NCBI GenBank assembly: GCA_947034895.1
Contig: OX344762.1
Coordinates: forward strand, 82,020,981 to 82,084,980
Direction of reading: 5' to 3'
Source of the DNA: Rhytidiadelphus loreus
Taxonomy: Eukaryota; Streptophyta; Bryopsida; Hypnales; Hylocomiaceae
DNA: 64,000 bases
Positions 51,087 to 61,918 of the stretch are shown here, in pieces. The notes beneath the pieces were generated by a model, which had not been told where the DNA came from, made no database searches, and worked only from the letters and a program-made list of their open reading frames with translations. The first letter of the stretch is position 1. The number at the start of each line of letters is the position of its first letter. The translations under genes were made by a program, and so were the position numbers.

Positions 51087-52516
51087 TCTTCCTCCGAGGT
51101 AACAACAAATACTACTTTACATGTGACATTTATTTTGGTGAGATTTGCCGGTAGCCTTGCTCAGGTCCTAGCCATATGCCTCAAGATCCTCACATGTGTA
51201 TTCATGCGTGGATTAACTTCGATTTTGTACACTTGGGTTCTCCTCCAGAATGATGGATCTGACCCTTAGACAAATACTGCGGCCACTGGAAGTGTCTGTA
51301 TATTCCTGTCTTGGCTATATCTGAAAAGTTCATTAAATTATTGCAAATCAAGTTTTTGATTGAGCTCCTTGTCTACTTGGATATTGAGTCAGTAGAAATT
51401 GTCATATTACGGTACTGATGACAAGTCTTGCTCTTGCAATGAGTTTTTGTGAGATCCTTGATTGGAAATATGGCAACGCTAACACGTTTTCAAGGGGCTT
51501 CCACACAGCCGTTGTTTAAGCATGAATAAAATTACAATTGTGTATAGAGGTCGGCTTATTAAGCGACTTGAAATATCTTCACACTCCATGATGCTCAAGA
51601 ATGGAAGGAAGAGTGAGTTTTGATGTCGTATCAAATTCAAAATTTCTCAACGGAATTATGATTTTGAGGTCGAGGTCGGTGGGGCTTGGCTCTTTGTGCC
51701 TATGCATGTCGGTGTAGTACCCTCGTGAAGGTGAGATTCAGCATAAATTAAGCTATTTTTGTCAGAAAATGCTACTTGTGATTTGGTTAGTAGTGATGTG
51801 GACTTTCGGTGTCATACACTTCTATAAATTTATCTTAGAGAGGGTTCTCCCCAGGATATACACATAAGGTAGCAACACCCATAACTGTCACCTCTAAAAT
51901 CTTGGAAAATCTTGTGAAATGAATACTAGTAGATGTGATTACAAGGATGTACTAAATCTAAATATCATACCCTAGTGTTGGTATTAGGTATGTATAGTGG
52001 GCTCTTCAAAAATTCACAACTTATTGCACATTGTCCAAATAGTACATTTGAAAGTGCACATGAATTATTTTTCTCTTGCTAGCAGGGTCCAATAATTTGT
52101 TGGATGTGTATTAGTAGACATCATGGCCCAAACCCTTAAATTAATGGTTATGGGTGTTGCTACTTTAGTTCAAATGGATAGTTTATGATGCATTGTGCAT
52201 GGAAAGGTTGCAAGTGAAATATTCATGGTTTTGTTCTTTAGTAGTTTCAATTGTCTTCTTTCTTAGGATATCATGCATTTCAACACAAAAAGTCCTCTCA
52301 AAACATAAGTCCAAGCATAATCCAATTCTAATCTAACTTGAATTATTAAAATTAATAGAAAAGACCAATGTTTTATTGTATAGAAAATTTATACAAAGAA
52401 AGCATGGATAATGGTTCATTTAACCCCTAAGTGTCATAGACAGGATTGTGGAAGTGAGGGGCTAGGAGGCAAGTTCTAGAAAAAACGCAATAACTTGAAG
52501 TGTACTCTCTATGCAT
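51087..52516. other. 3' flank of BPC and gene-free stretch
   Basis: 51087-51540 is probably the 3' untranslated region of the BPC gene. The rest is AT-rich without a gene. A lone TTAA followed by CCCCTAAGTGTC at 52420-52435 looks like one end of a TTAA-flanked element; I did not find its partner. Confidence 0.5.
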
Positions 52517-52849
52517 CACTACAACAATGGTAGTGTTTTATGACTGCAAAAATATGAGTGAGGATGACTGGTGACTACTCGTAGTCATATTCTTGGAGGT
52601 CAATACCTTGGAGAGAAATATGACTGCAAAATATGACTGCCAGTTGTTTTTGGGTCTTGTACTTCACCGGCATATATTATACGTCCGTTGGGAACACCAA
52701 AGTATTTCATAGGAAACGGTAAGGAACTTGTTTGTGAACATTGAGTTATATTATTGGTCATATTTTCATGGTGGTAACATTTTTTTGTTTTGGAGCAACT
52801 TAAAAAAACATGGACAATCAAAAAAAATATAGACAAGCCATTGTTTAAA

Positions 52850-53200
52850 ATTTTGAAACCTAATCACCACTTTTTAAGGGTTTTGAAATCCTAGCCACCA
52901 CTTTTTAGGGTTTTGAAACTCTAGCCATCATTTTTTTAGGATTTTGAAACCCTAGCCACTACTTCTTTTGACTCTTCTTCCTTACCTTTTGTTGTCTCTT
53001 GTCTCTTTGAGTTCACTCTTGTTTCTTAATTGTTGTGTTTTGTTGCATCTTGAGTTCACTCTTGTTTCTTAGTTGTTGTGTTTTGTTGCATCTTGAATTG
53101 ACTCTTACTTCTTAATTGTTGTCTTTTGTTGTATCTTGAGTTACTCTTACTTCTTAGAGTTGTTGTCTTTTGTTGCATCTTCACTCTTGCTTCTTGTTTT
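52850..53200. repeat. Two degenerate tandem arrays inside the CACTA-like element
   Basis: At 52850-52970 a unit of about 40 bp ('agggttttgaaaccctagcc' type) occurs four times. At 53010-53200 a unit of about 56 bp ('ttgttgcatcttgagttcac' type) occurs four times. Confidence 0.65.
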
Positions 53201-53894
53201 TTCTTCTTGCATCTTAATTCTTTCTTCTTCTTCTTTCTTCTTTCTTACTTTTTGTTCTCTTTTTTTGTTTCTTATTTCTTTTTGTTGCATCTTAACTCTT
53301 TTTTGTTGTTTCTTGTTACCTCTTAGTAGTTGCTCCTTATTGTTTCTTGTGCATCTTAACTTGTATTTATTGTTATCTTTTAGCACTTTTTGCCTTTTTT
53401 CTTCTTGTTCCTTGCATCACCATTGTTTTTCTTCTTATCCTAAATTTCTATTACATATTTTCTATTGTTGTAAACTTTTGAAGATTGAACTTTGTTATAT
53501 GTTCATTAAAAATTAACCTCCTATTTCTTTAATTGTATATGCAGGCAACAAAATTGGAACAAAGTCGTTGGAGGCTACTTGCAACTCACTTCATATTATT
53601 GTAAGAAATATAGTCTCTATTGACTTGTGTAAATAATTCATTGTGATATACATATTTTGTATTTGTGACTAATAAATTATAAATGTCATTGAAAGGAGTC
53701 ACATTCTTTCTTATATATTCCCTCTCCAATATAATTGTTTCTTTTATATCTTTAAAATCATATGTATTTGTTTTTAACTACATGAAATCTTTTATTCAAT
53801 TGTTAAATCATTTTAATGTATGATTGCAAATATGCTTAGGTATCCTACAACCGTTGTATGATTTGTTCAATTCATAGTTCAAAATACATATCAA

Positions 53895-54242
53895 TAAAAA
53901 TATGACTACTTGGAGTCACAAAATGATTATAATAATTTCCAAAAAATGACTAGGTGCTCTCAATATGACTTAAAAATATGATTGAGAAGAATCGTTTTAC
54001 AAATCATCAAAAAATATGACTACTTGGAGTCACAAAATGATTATAATAATTTCCAAAAAATGACTAGGTGCTCTCAATATGACTTAAAAATATGATTGAG
54101 AAGAGTCGTTTTACAAATCATCAAAAAATATGACTACTTGGAGTCACAAAATGATTATAATAATTTCCAAAAAATGACTAGGTGCTCTCAATATGACTTA
54201 AAAATATGATTGAGAAGAGTCGTTTTACAAATCATCAAAAAA
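53895..54242. repeat. 114-bp tandem repeat, three copies
   Basis: Units start at the word 'tatgactacttggagtcac' at 53901, 54015 and 54129, exactly 114 bp apart and nearly identical. This points to recent unequal duplication within the CACTA-like element. Confidence 0.9.
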
Positions 54243-54600
54243 TATGACTCACCGTAGTCATATTTTACATGACTGCAAAATATGACTCACCGTAGTCATA
54301 TTCCACAAGATTGCAAAATATGACTCACCGTAGTCATATTTCACGTCATTAAAAAATATGACTCACCGTAGTCATATTCCACATGATTGCAAAATATGAC
54401 TCACCGTAGTCATATTTCACGTCATTAAAAAATATGACTCAACACAGTCATATTCCACAAAATATGACTGACCATAGTCATATTCTACGTTATCAAAAAA
54501 TATGACTCAACGCAATCATATTCCACAAAATATGATTGAGCAATCATATTCCACGTCATTAAAAAATATGACTCAACGCAATTATATTCCACGTAGGATT
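54243..54600. repeat. Array of short palindromes 'atatgact...agtcatat'
   Basis: About eight units of 35-45 bp each carry an inverted repeat AATATGACT-CACCGT-AGTCATATT or a decayed form, so each unit can fold into a hairpin. Similar words occur singly near both ends of the element. Subterminal arrays of this sort are transposase-binding regions in CACTA elements; whether these are is inference. Confidence 0.8.
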
Positions 54601-54956
54601 TTTCATTTACCTGGGCAGCTCAATAAAAAGTCAAAGAAAGTCAAAATATACGCCTTGTTGGCATACTATGGCTAATTATGAGTATTTATACCCCTCAACT
54701 TATATGACTGCCAATATGACTGATGTCTGAAGCGACTCTTTCTAAACGACTGCTGCAGTCATATTCCGAATCATCTACAATGATTTTTGCGCCAGTCATA
54801 TTTTTTAATTTTACGACTGACTGCAGTCGTTTTTTGTAGTCATAAAACACTGCTTTTGTTGTAGTGATGGTTACTAAAGTTGTCACCATAGAGATTTCAA
54901 GTTGACTTCCTGGTATTAAGTGCAGATATGCAATTTTTGAAAGAATCCACCATGAA

Positions 54957-55132
54957 GATATAAAGATTATAAAGTTTGATGAACATGGTCTTATATAAAG
55001 ATTATAAAGTTTGATGAACATGGTCTTATATAAAGATTATAAAGTTTGATGAACATGGTCTTATATAAAGATTATAAAGTTTGATGAACATGGTCTTATA
55101 TAAAGATTATAAAGTTTGATGAACATGGTCTT
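54957..55132. repeat. 35-bp tandem repeat, five copies
   Basis: The unit 'taaagattataaagtttgat' plus 15 bases recurs at 54961, 54996, 55031, 55066 and 55101, virtually unchanged. Non-coding minisatellite. Confidence 0.95.
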
Positions 55133-55589
55133 CTAGGAATCCTAGTCCTTCTCTACATCAAGAAAATGTCTGCTATGATGTTAAGATATTTATATGATGT
55201 CTACTATCTTTCATTATCAACGAAGCTAGCATGCGAGCTTGGAGCGGTGAGCTTGTGAGCTTGGAGCGGGGAACTTGTGAGCGGTGAGCGTTGGAGTTAG
55301 TTTTTTTAGACTTTTTATGGATAAACACATATTTTTTGAAAAAGAAATAAAAATTTGACAAATTTTTAGTTATATCAGAAAAATTAGGGGACCTATGACC
55401 GCTACCCTAGGGTTGTCTTGTCTGACATATTTTTGGGTTTAGGCGTTGTGTATGACGTCTGACGTCGCGTGTCGCGTGTCACGAAGTGTCGAGTTTACTT
55501 GACATCGCGTCGCGGAGGGGTAAAAAATTTTACCCCATGGTAAATAGATTTTGCCTACGTGGCAGGGCTTCAGAATTGACGTGGACAGC

Positions 55590-55970
55590 CAGCGTGGGCG
55601 ACTGCGGGTGTGGGCGCGTGCAGGTCTGCCTTGGGCGACCTCAGGTGGAAAAATTGAGGCGACTACGGGTGAAGGGGCGACTGCGGGTCTGGGGCGCTAG
55701 GGCGACTTCGGGTGAAGGGGCGACCGCGGGTGGAAAAAATAGAGGCGACTGCGGGTTTAGGCTTGAAGGCGACTGCGGGTGAGTGGACGACTGCGGGTCA
55801 GGGGCTTTAGGGCGACTTCGGGTGAAGGGGCGACCGCGGCTTCGGGTACTGAGGGCGACCGCGGGTCCGACAAGTAGGGGCGACTGCGGGTTACAGGGCG
55901 ACTACGGGTCGGAGCAGCAGACAGCGACCGCGTGTTCCAGGGCGACCGCAGGTTCAGTTTAGGATTTGAG
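55590..55970 (+). repeat. CpG-rich motif array, left
   Basis: About 15 copies of a GGGCGACTGCGGGT-like word (variants gaccgcgggt, gactacgggt, gacttcgggt) are spaced irregularly at 12-35 bp, all in plus orientation. Frames open across this array are composition artefacts. Confidence 0.9.
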
Positions 55971-55999
55971 TTTGGCATATTCAGTCTTTGAAGTAACAC

Positions 56000-57073
56000 G
56001 TCACATAGGTGTTTTATAAGCGCAGAATTAGGTGCTACGTTATATTGGGGTTTACAATTTACAAGTGCAAATAATAGAGCCCATGAAATGTAAATTGGAC
56101 AAACTTCTCTAATCCCAAAAATTCACCCAGTATAAGGCCACAATAATAATGTCAACAACGATTATATTAATTAGTCATCGATATTGCTTTGAGGCGGACT
56201 TCAAATGTAGCCATACTTGCATTGCACTTTTATAACCTCGTTGCAGTCATCACCTAACTGCCTACCAATTAGAACTAATACCTAAGTGTGATTGACACAT
56301 TATAAATTGCGTGAGAGAACAAAACTCAATATAATCAATTATATAATGCATAGGATAGGTGTAGTAAGATGGTTGTTCAAATATCTCATAAGGATTGGGT
56401 GTGACAGCATGAGCTCCCATATAACTTTCATCATGTGCTTCATCAAGCACCGTGAAGGTGTAGTTAGGAACTAATTGTCACAATTAATTGTCATAGCTAT
56501 TTCCCAGCTGATTTCATGGTTTTGTTCAAATTTTATTTATCTGTACATTCATAGGTATCCAAACAATAAAACTTGTTTCATATTAATTAAAAGTGTAGCC
56601 ATCATATTTACAAACAAAGGGATTAAATCAAGGGCATACATTTGTACATTTTCAATATTTGAGGATTTCAAACTTGTGAACCAAGAATAACAAGCCACAA
56701 CATTTATGGGTATATATTTTATTGGGGGGGTCACATTTATGGGTATATATTTTTTGGGAGGGGTCACATATGTAAACCGTTAAAGTATTGGGCACTAATC
56801 AATTAAACATTCATATACCATGGACTGTTTAGCAAAATATGATCATCCATCTGAGATAAACAATCCATGCATTGTTTAGCAAAATCATAGTATAGAAATG
56901 TAAAATGAAGTTCTTTGTCAAGCACATTGCTATTTCACATGTCTAGCATGACTTTAGTACTATTATCTTCATAAATAACTTATTTCTTTTTATGATCCCA
57001 ACTCAAAAATCAAAATAGGGTCTTATGCCATGGTACAAGGCTGCCGTTTGATGCACCACAACAATGTCTCTAG
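56000..57073. other. Interior of the composite block, no supported gene
   Basis: AT-rich sequence. A minus-strand frame at about 56230-56470 (containing LDEAHDESYMGAHAVTPNPY) looks coding in composition but could not be joined to the gene upstream. A direct repeat of 'acatttatgggtatatattttt' occurs at 56699 and 56733. Confidence 0.4.
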
Positions 57074-58392
57074 TCACGAACGATTTGCCCGTGGCACAAG
57101 GTTGTCCAAGTTTGCGCGAGCTTGGTTTAACCTATTATTGGTCTGCTCAAAGATATCCGTGGTGTTGATTTGAACGCTCAGAGATTGTGTAAATGCGCGT
57201 TCCGTCCCGTGCTCATCATCCTAAGGTGGAATTGTCATTAGTACATATGATATTCATAGAATAGGGTACAAACAATACTAACCTAGCAAGTATATTAACT
57301 CGTGTTGTGGTATTGCACTAACCTTAATGAGTTGTAACAACAAGCATCCATTCTCAGACTCGGAAAGTTTCTCGACATCCTCAAATTCTTCTAATAAAGC
57401 CCTGCATCTCCCGGCCCCCCATATCAATGAATATTAAAACATAACAACTACATATGGGTATTTTTAGCATATAATTTTATAATACAAGTTCTATACTAGA
57501 ACAACCGAACCTGAGGTTTGTGCAATCTTTTCCTTGCCGAACCCACACATATTCTTCCATCATGGCCCACCCCTCCCTAATGGCCTCATCAAATTTGGCT
57601 CCCCAAACAATATCGCGTGTGTTTTGTATCAAACACATCACTCGTCCTGCAGCAAATAAGCACTAATAGTGAGATGAAATGTCCACCACTAACTATCCAA
57701 CTAGAAATGTTCATTAATACATGTTCATTTCATTATTCAAGGATTCAAATCACCTATACAAAATGAAGGGCAATATTTTACTCACCCATTTTGCTGGCTT
57801 GGAAATGGCCTTTGGACTCATTGCATTGGCCATAATGAGCAAAGCAATACAATTTGTAGCCTTTCCAAAAGTCCTTAATCCTATTTCAAAGATCACAAAT
57901 CAATTCCAATAGAATAGTCATTGTCATGGTGATTCTCCCACCTATTAAAAAGACATTGTCTACAATATAAGTGGATGACAATAAGGAAGTCAAAGGCAAA
58001 CTAAACAAATTTTTACCGGAAATATTCATGGTCGAGAATAATTATGACTTCCTCTGAGCACTTGCTAAATTGAACACCTGCCATTAAGCCTGTAAGGAGC
58101 CAAATAACTAATCATTAGCAATGCAAGAAGATTAAATTTGAATAGGCTACATAACAATTGAGGCCCTCTACGTTACTATAACACCCAAAAATGAAAGAGA
58201 ATCAATGAAGAACCAAATGAATCATTTTCATTTGAATTGCTAATTGTTTTAAATGTGAATTTAGTGTACCCTTTTTCGGTGACTTCACACCCATTTGTGT
58301 GTGCATCCTTATTATTCAACAACTTTGCCACAATGAATGCAATTGCCGTTTCAAGGCCCTCTACATCAAATGGCTTTGATATTCTCACTATC
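57074..58392 (-). CDS. Unidentified spliced gene, 3' part
   Basis: I do not recognise this protein. Six minus-strand exons with proper AG and GT borders join in phase without a stop: 58392-58214, 58089-58017, 57880-57786, 57646-57511, 57407-57323, 57220-57074 (TGA). They encode about 237 residues, with recognisable stretches FDVEGLETAIAFIVAKLL, CSEEVIIILDHEYFR, DFWKGYKLYCFAHYGQC, VWGAKFDEAIREGWAMMEEY, LLEEFEDVEKLSESENG and a polar C terminus RLNQARANLDNLVPRANRS. The first exon begins in mid-codon, so at least one upstream exon is missing; the sequence there runs into the CpG motif array at 58.6 kb. It may be a transposon-encoded accessory gene, a captured host gene, or a recently dead gene. 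The exon agreement makes chance very unlikely; function is unknown. Confidence 0.6.
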
Positions 58393-58619
58393 CTAAACTA
58401 ATGGAAAAGATTTTGGGTTCATTGAAGTATACAAGAAGTGTCTGTTGTATTGTTGGCTGTTTGTGGGAAACCAAAAAAACCACGAGACCTCCACAACATT
58501 GGGCCCACATTCAGCCACTACAAGGTAGGTGAACTACAAGGCGCAGTTATGAAAATTATGGACCACAGGCTGGAACAGCCCATGAAATACCTGCGGTTGC
58601 CAGGGGCGCATGCGCTAAC

Positions 58620-59360
58620 CCTAACACGGATACTAGGGCGACAGCGCATGGGGCGACTGCGCGTGGGGCGACCGCGGGTCCGGTCCAAGGATCCCTCGCG
58701 TCTTTCAAGGGCGACCTCGGGTGAGGGCGACCTCGGATCAAGGCGACCGCGGGTCAGGGCGACCTCGGGTCCTCGAGGGGGAAACACATTTCAAAATCCC
58801 CCCTCCATCAGGGCGACTGCGCATAGGGGGTGACTGCAGGTCAAGGAGAAAATGCAAACTCCTTGACCCGCAGTCGCCTCCTACGCGCAGTCGCCCATAT
58901 GGAAGGGGAAGGAGACACCAAATACTTTTCCGCCCTCTATCAGGGCGACTGCGGGTCAAGGTGGGAGACACCAAAAATTTCGAAAATGCAATCTCCCCCC
59001 TTCCATCAGGGCGACTGCGTGTAGGGGGCGACTGCGGGTCAAGGTGGGAGCAACCTAACTATTTCAAAATGCAATCTCCCCCCTTCCATCAGGGCGACTG
59101 CGCGTAGGGGGCGACTGCGGGTCAAGGTGGGAGACACCAAAAATTTCGAAAATGCAATCTCCCCCCTTCCATCAGGGCGACTGCGCGTAGGGGGCGACTA
59201 CGGGTCAAGGTGGGAGACACCAGAAATTTCGAAAATGCAATCTTCTCCCTTCCATCAGGGCGACTGCGCGTAGGGGGCGACTGCGGGTCCCCAGATTACT
59301 TCCAAAATCAGACCTGGGGTTCTAGGGCGACTGCGCTTTGGGTGACTGCGGGTATGGGCA
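58620..59360. repeat. CpG-rich motif array, middle, with 83-bp tandem units
   Basis: Many copies of GGGCGACTGCG[CG]GT-like words lie mainly on the plus strand; a few around 58864-58899 are on the minus strand. Within it a unit of exactly 83 bp recurs: the word 'ttccatcagggcgactgcg' falls at 59001, 59084, 59167 and 59250, with an earlier diverged copy near 58930. Long open frames across it are by-products. Confidence 0.9.
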
Positions 59361-59384
59361 TGTTTCACAAGATTAATTTTTTTT

Positions 59385-60430
59385 TTGGGACCCCTCTCCC
59401 TTATTGTTTCTAATTCCCTTTAATCATATGTTACTTCCTCCATTTTGTTTACAAATTCAACAAGATAAACAAATCCTAGGTTTTGCATTAGCTCTCCAAC
59501 ACTCCTTTGGCAAGAAGTTCCAAATGAAAGTTTTATGTACATTCTAATAGTGGGGAGGTGTAATTAGATTTATTTGGGCATGATTCACGAGATGGTGTTT
59601 TTTTTGGGACCTCTCCCTTATTGTTTCTAATTCCCTTTAATCATATGTTACTTCCTCCATTTTGTTTACAAATTCAACAAGACAAACAAATCCTAGGTTT
59701 TGCATTAGCTCTCCAACACTCCTTTGGCAAGAAGTTCCAAATGAAAGTTTTATATACATTCTAATAGTGGGGAGCAGCCCTTTTTTTTTGGTTTTTGAAA
59801 AAGTGCCAGGATGGCGATCATTTAAAATTTGGTGAAGCATTTTATTTCTTCGGACATCCATCTTTTGTAACATAAAACACTTTTCAATCAAATTCATACA
59901 CTTTTTCATCCAAATTTGACAATTTCATCCATATTTTAAATTGGATTGAAACTTTTCTGGCGAAAAAAGTTGACTTTTTTTGCCAAAAAAAAAGATTTTC
60001 ACTATGACATGGTGCTTTCTGGCTCCATTTCGCCCAAAAAAAAAGGGCTGGTGGGGAGGTGTAATTAGATTTATTTGGGCATGATTCACGAGATGGTGTT
60101 TTTTTTGGGACCTCTCCCTTATTGTTTCTAATTCCCTTTAATCATATGTTACTTCCTCCATTTTGTTTACAAATTCAACAAGACAAACAAATCCTAAGTT
60201 TTGCATTAGCTCTCCAACACTCCTTTGGCAAGAAGTTCCAAATGAAAGTTTTATGTACATTCTAATAGTGGGGAGGTGTAATTAGATTTATTTGGGCATG
60301 ATTAGATTTATTTGGGCATGTTTCACGAGATGGTGTTTTTATTTTGGACCTCTCCCTTATTGTTTCTAATTCCCTTTAATCATATGTTACTTCCTCCATT
60401 TTGTTTACAAATTCAACAAGACAAAAAAGA
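59385..60430. repeat. Tandem repeat, about 217-238 bp per unit, four copies
   Basis: Units carry 'ctcccttattgtttctaatt' at about 59397, 59614, 60115 and 60353, with the downstream words 'cattttgtttacaaattcaac' and 'aatagtggggaggtgtaatt'. Copies are over 95% alike by eye, so the duplication is recent. The second unit is split by the hAT-type MITE at 59775-60050. Confidence 0.85.
59775..60050. mobile_element. hAT-type MITE, 276 bp
   Basis: The ends are CAGCCCTTTTTTTTTGG and its reverse complement, with the perfect 8-bp target duplication GTGGGGAG on each side (59767-59774 and 60051-60058). An 8-bp duplication with CAG...CTG ends is diagnostic for the hAT superfamily. The interior is non-coding. 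The uninterrupted units of the surrounding tandem repeat show the empty site, with a single GTGGGGAG. Confidence 0.93.
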
Positions 60431-60729
60431 CATGATTCTTTTTTAGGTCTAAAACACTACATCTCGTGTAGGATGTGTAAGTATTTTATGTAGGTTTAAG
60501 GATTTGATTCTAGATAAAAGTTGTATTATTGTTTTCCAAGGTCTAGGGTCTAGGGTTTAGGGTTTGGGAAACCCTTCACATTGTGAGAATAATTCTTCCA
60601 TTGCCTTGCTATGTCTTTGATATGAATTGACGCCTAACATTTATTACCAATTTTGGATGTGAGATAAGGAAAAATCAATTAGAATATGCTGCAGATGCTA
60701 ATTAGTGTTGGGTCAGATTGGTTGTTGGT

Positions 60730-61170
60730 TTAGGGCGACCTCGGGTCAGGGGCGACCGCGGGTCATCGACGAAGCAAAAAACACATTTGAATCAGGGCGA
60801 CTGCGCGTAGGGGGCGACTGCGGGTCGAAGAGACTTCTTTGTGGGCGACCGCGTGTGTAAGTTTCGGGATGGTTTAGTTGGTACCCGCAGTCGCCCACGA
60901 TCCGCAGTCGCCCTTGATGCGCAGTCGCCCATTCCCGCTGTCTTCAAACCCGCAGTCGCCCCTCATCAAACCTGAAGTCGGATCGGGCGGTCCCGCGGTC
61001 ACCCACCCAAGAACACTTCCTGAACCCGCGGTCTCCCTGCCAAACCCGCAGTCGCCCACCCGCGGTCTCCTTCAGAAATCCGCAGTCGCCCACCCGCAGT
61101 CGCCCTCGTCCACCCGCAGTCGCCCACCCTCAGTCGCCCCTACCCGCACTCTCCTACCCGTACGCGCCCT
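60730..61170. repeat. CpG-rich motif array, right, with orientation switch
   Basis: Plus-orientation copies of GGGCGACTGCGGGT-like words occur at 60730-60862, and minus-orientation copies (ACCCGCAGTCGCCC) at 60880-61150, about 14 of them. The switch falls near 60870. Confidence 0.9.
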
Positions 61171-61345
61171 CCAGTTTGCCAAGTGGATGCCATGTGGCAT
61201 CCACCTGGAGGGGGGTAATTTCCTGTAAAGTCAAAGGTAAATTTGACTTTTCGTGACGTCGCGCAGGCTCTACTAGACGTCGCGCGACGTCTGTCTGTCG
61301 CGGTGTCGCGCTGTCGCAGCGAACAACCCTGCGCTACCCCTATTA

Positions 61346-61918
61346 CCGTGGATTATAAGAATTATGACTAGGACCTGCCTAGGTTCATTTATTGTTGGAA
61401 AAAATCCGAAAAACCTTTGTGTATAATGAAGCATTTATTTCGCCCTAACGTTGTTCACATATTTACCCACTTCCAAATTTGGCTAGAGATTTTAGTTTAA
61501 GGTATTAAGCAATGGAGGCTTAAAAAACCCAATGTAGGATTAACAACGAAAACACAATGAACAATACACGGAAGGAATGGTACAGGAAAGCCAAAAAAAT
61601 GAAATGAATTCCCCCCCCCAAAAGAAGGCAGAAAAAAAAATGGGAAGCCAAAAAAAAAAAAAAATAATAAAAGGAACAGTGACAAGAACATGGCTAAAAA
61701 GGTTTTCATTTTCATATGAACACCTTTGGATGATTGGTTTCTGTTAATGGTTTAGCCATACATAATTTCATTAACAATTTTTTTTCCTGTAGGACATACT
61801 TCCAACTTGGGTAAAATGCATGGACGTTTTCTAATTCATATGCTTCACACCACATAAATTGTACCAAATGGTAGTTCATAGAATAAGAATGTAATACTAC
61901 TTGCTACTGTAGCCATTA
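61346..61918. other. Intergenic stretch between composite block and SWIM gene
   Basis: AT-rich with homopolymer tracts near 61612-61662. It is probably the 3' flank of the minus-strand gene that follows. No other feature was seen. Confidence 0.5.

Larger units (their letters stand above)
52517..54866. mobile_element. CACTA-like non-autonomous element with internal arrays
   Basis: The element starts CACTACAACAATGGTAGTG and its reverse-complemented right end reads CACTACAACAAAAGCAGTG. The inverted similarity continues through 'TTTTATGACT-CAAAAA', about 35 bp in all. No clean 3-bp duplication is visible (CAT before, ATG after). The interior is a series of tandem repeats built on 'aaaatatgact' and T-rich words; no transposase frame is present. 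The T-rich frame at 53136-53516 is low-complexity. Superfamily assignment rests on the CACTA ends. Confidence 0.7.
55385..61345. mobile_element. Large composite repeat block with inverted CpG-rich ends
   Basis: Left (about 55385-55970) and right (about 60880-61345) margins are similar in inverted orientation. Outermost words 'tagggg...agggttgt' are followed inward by a 'gacgtcgcg'-rich segment, then 'aaattttacccc', then 'cctacgtggc'-type words, then arrays of GGGCGACTGCGGGT pointing inward. Between them lie an unidentified gene, a second motif array, and tandem repeats. The arrangement suggests a foldback-type or otherwise composite transposon of about 6 kb; no known transposase was found inside. 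The boundaries are estimates. Confidence 0.4.

Noticed and set aside
52855..52970. Telomere-like 'aaaccctag' words
   Set aside because: Only four, embedded in a longer 40-bp unit; not a telomeric tract.
53136..53516. 126-codon Ser/Leu/Phe-rich frame
   Set aside because: It lies in a TTC/TTG-rich tandem array of the CACTA-like element and is low-complexity.
54243..54600. CRISPR-like array of regularly spaced repeats
   Set aside because: Spacers are not unique, units are palindromic and variable, and the context is a plant transposon.
55486..55782. Gly/Arg-rich frames across the CpG motif arrays (also 58438-59107 and 60878-61228)
   Set aside because: The motif period keeps frames open on both strands; the products simply translate the repeat.
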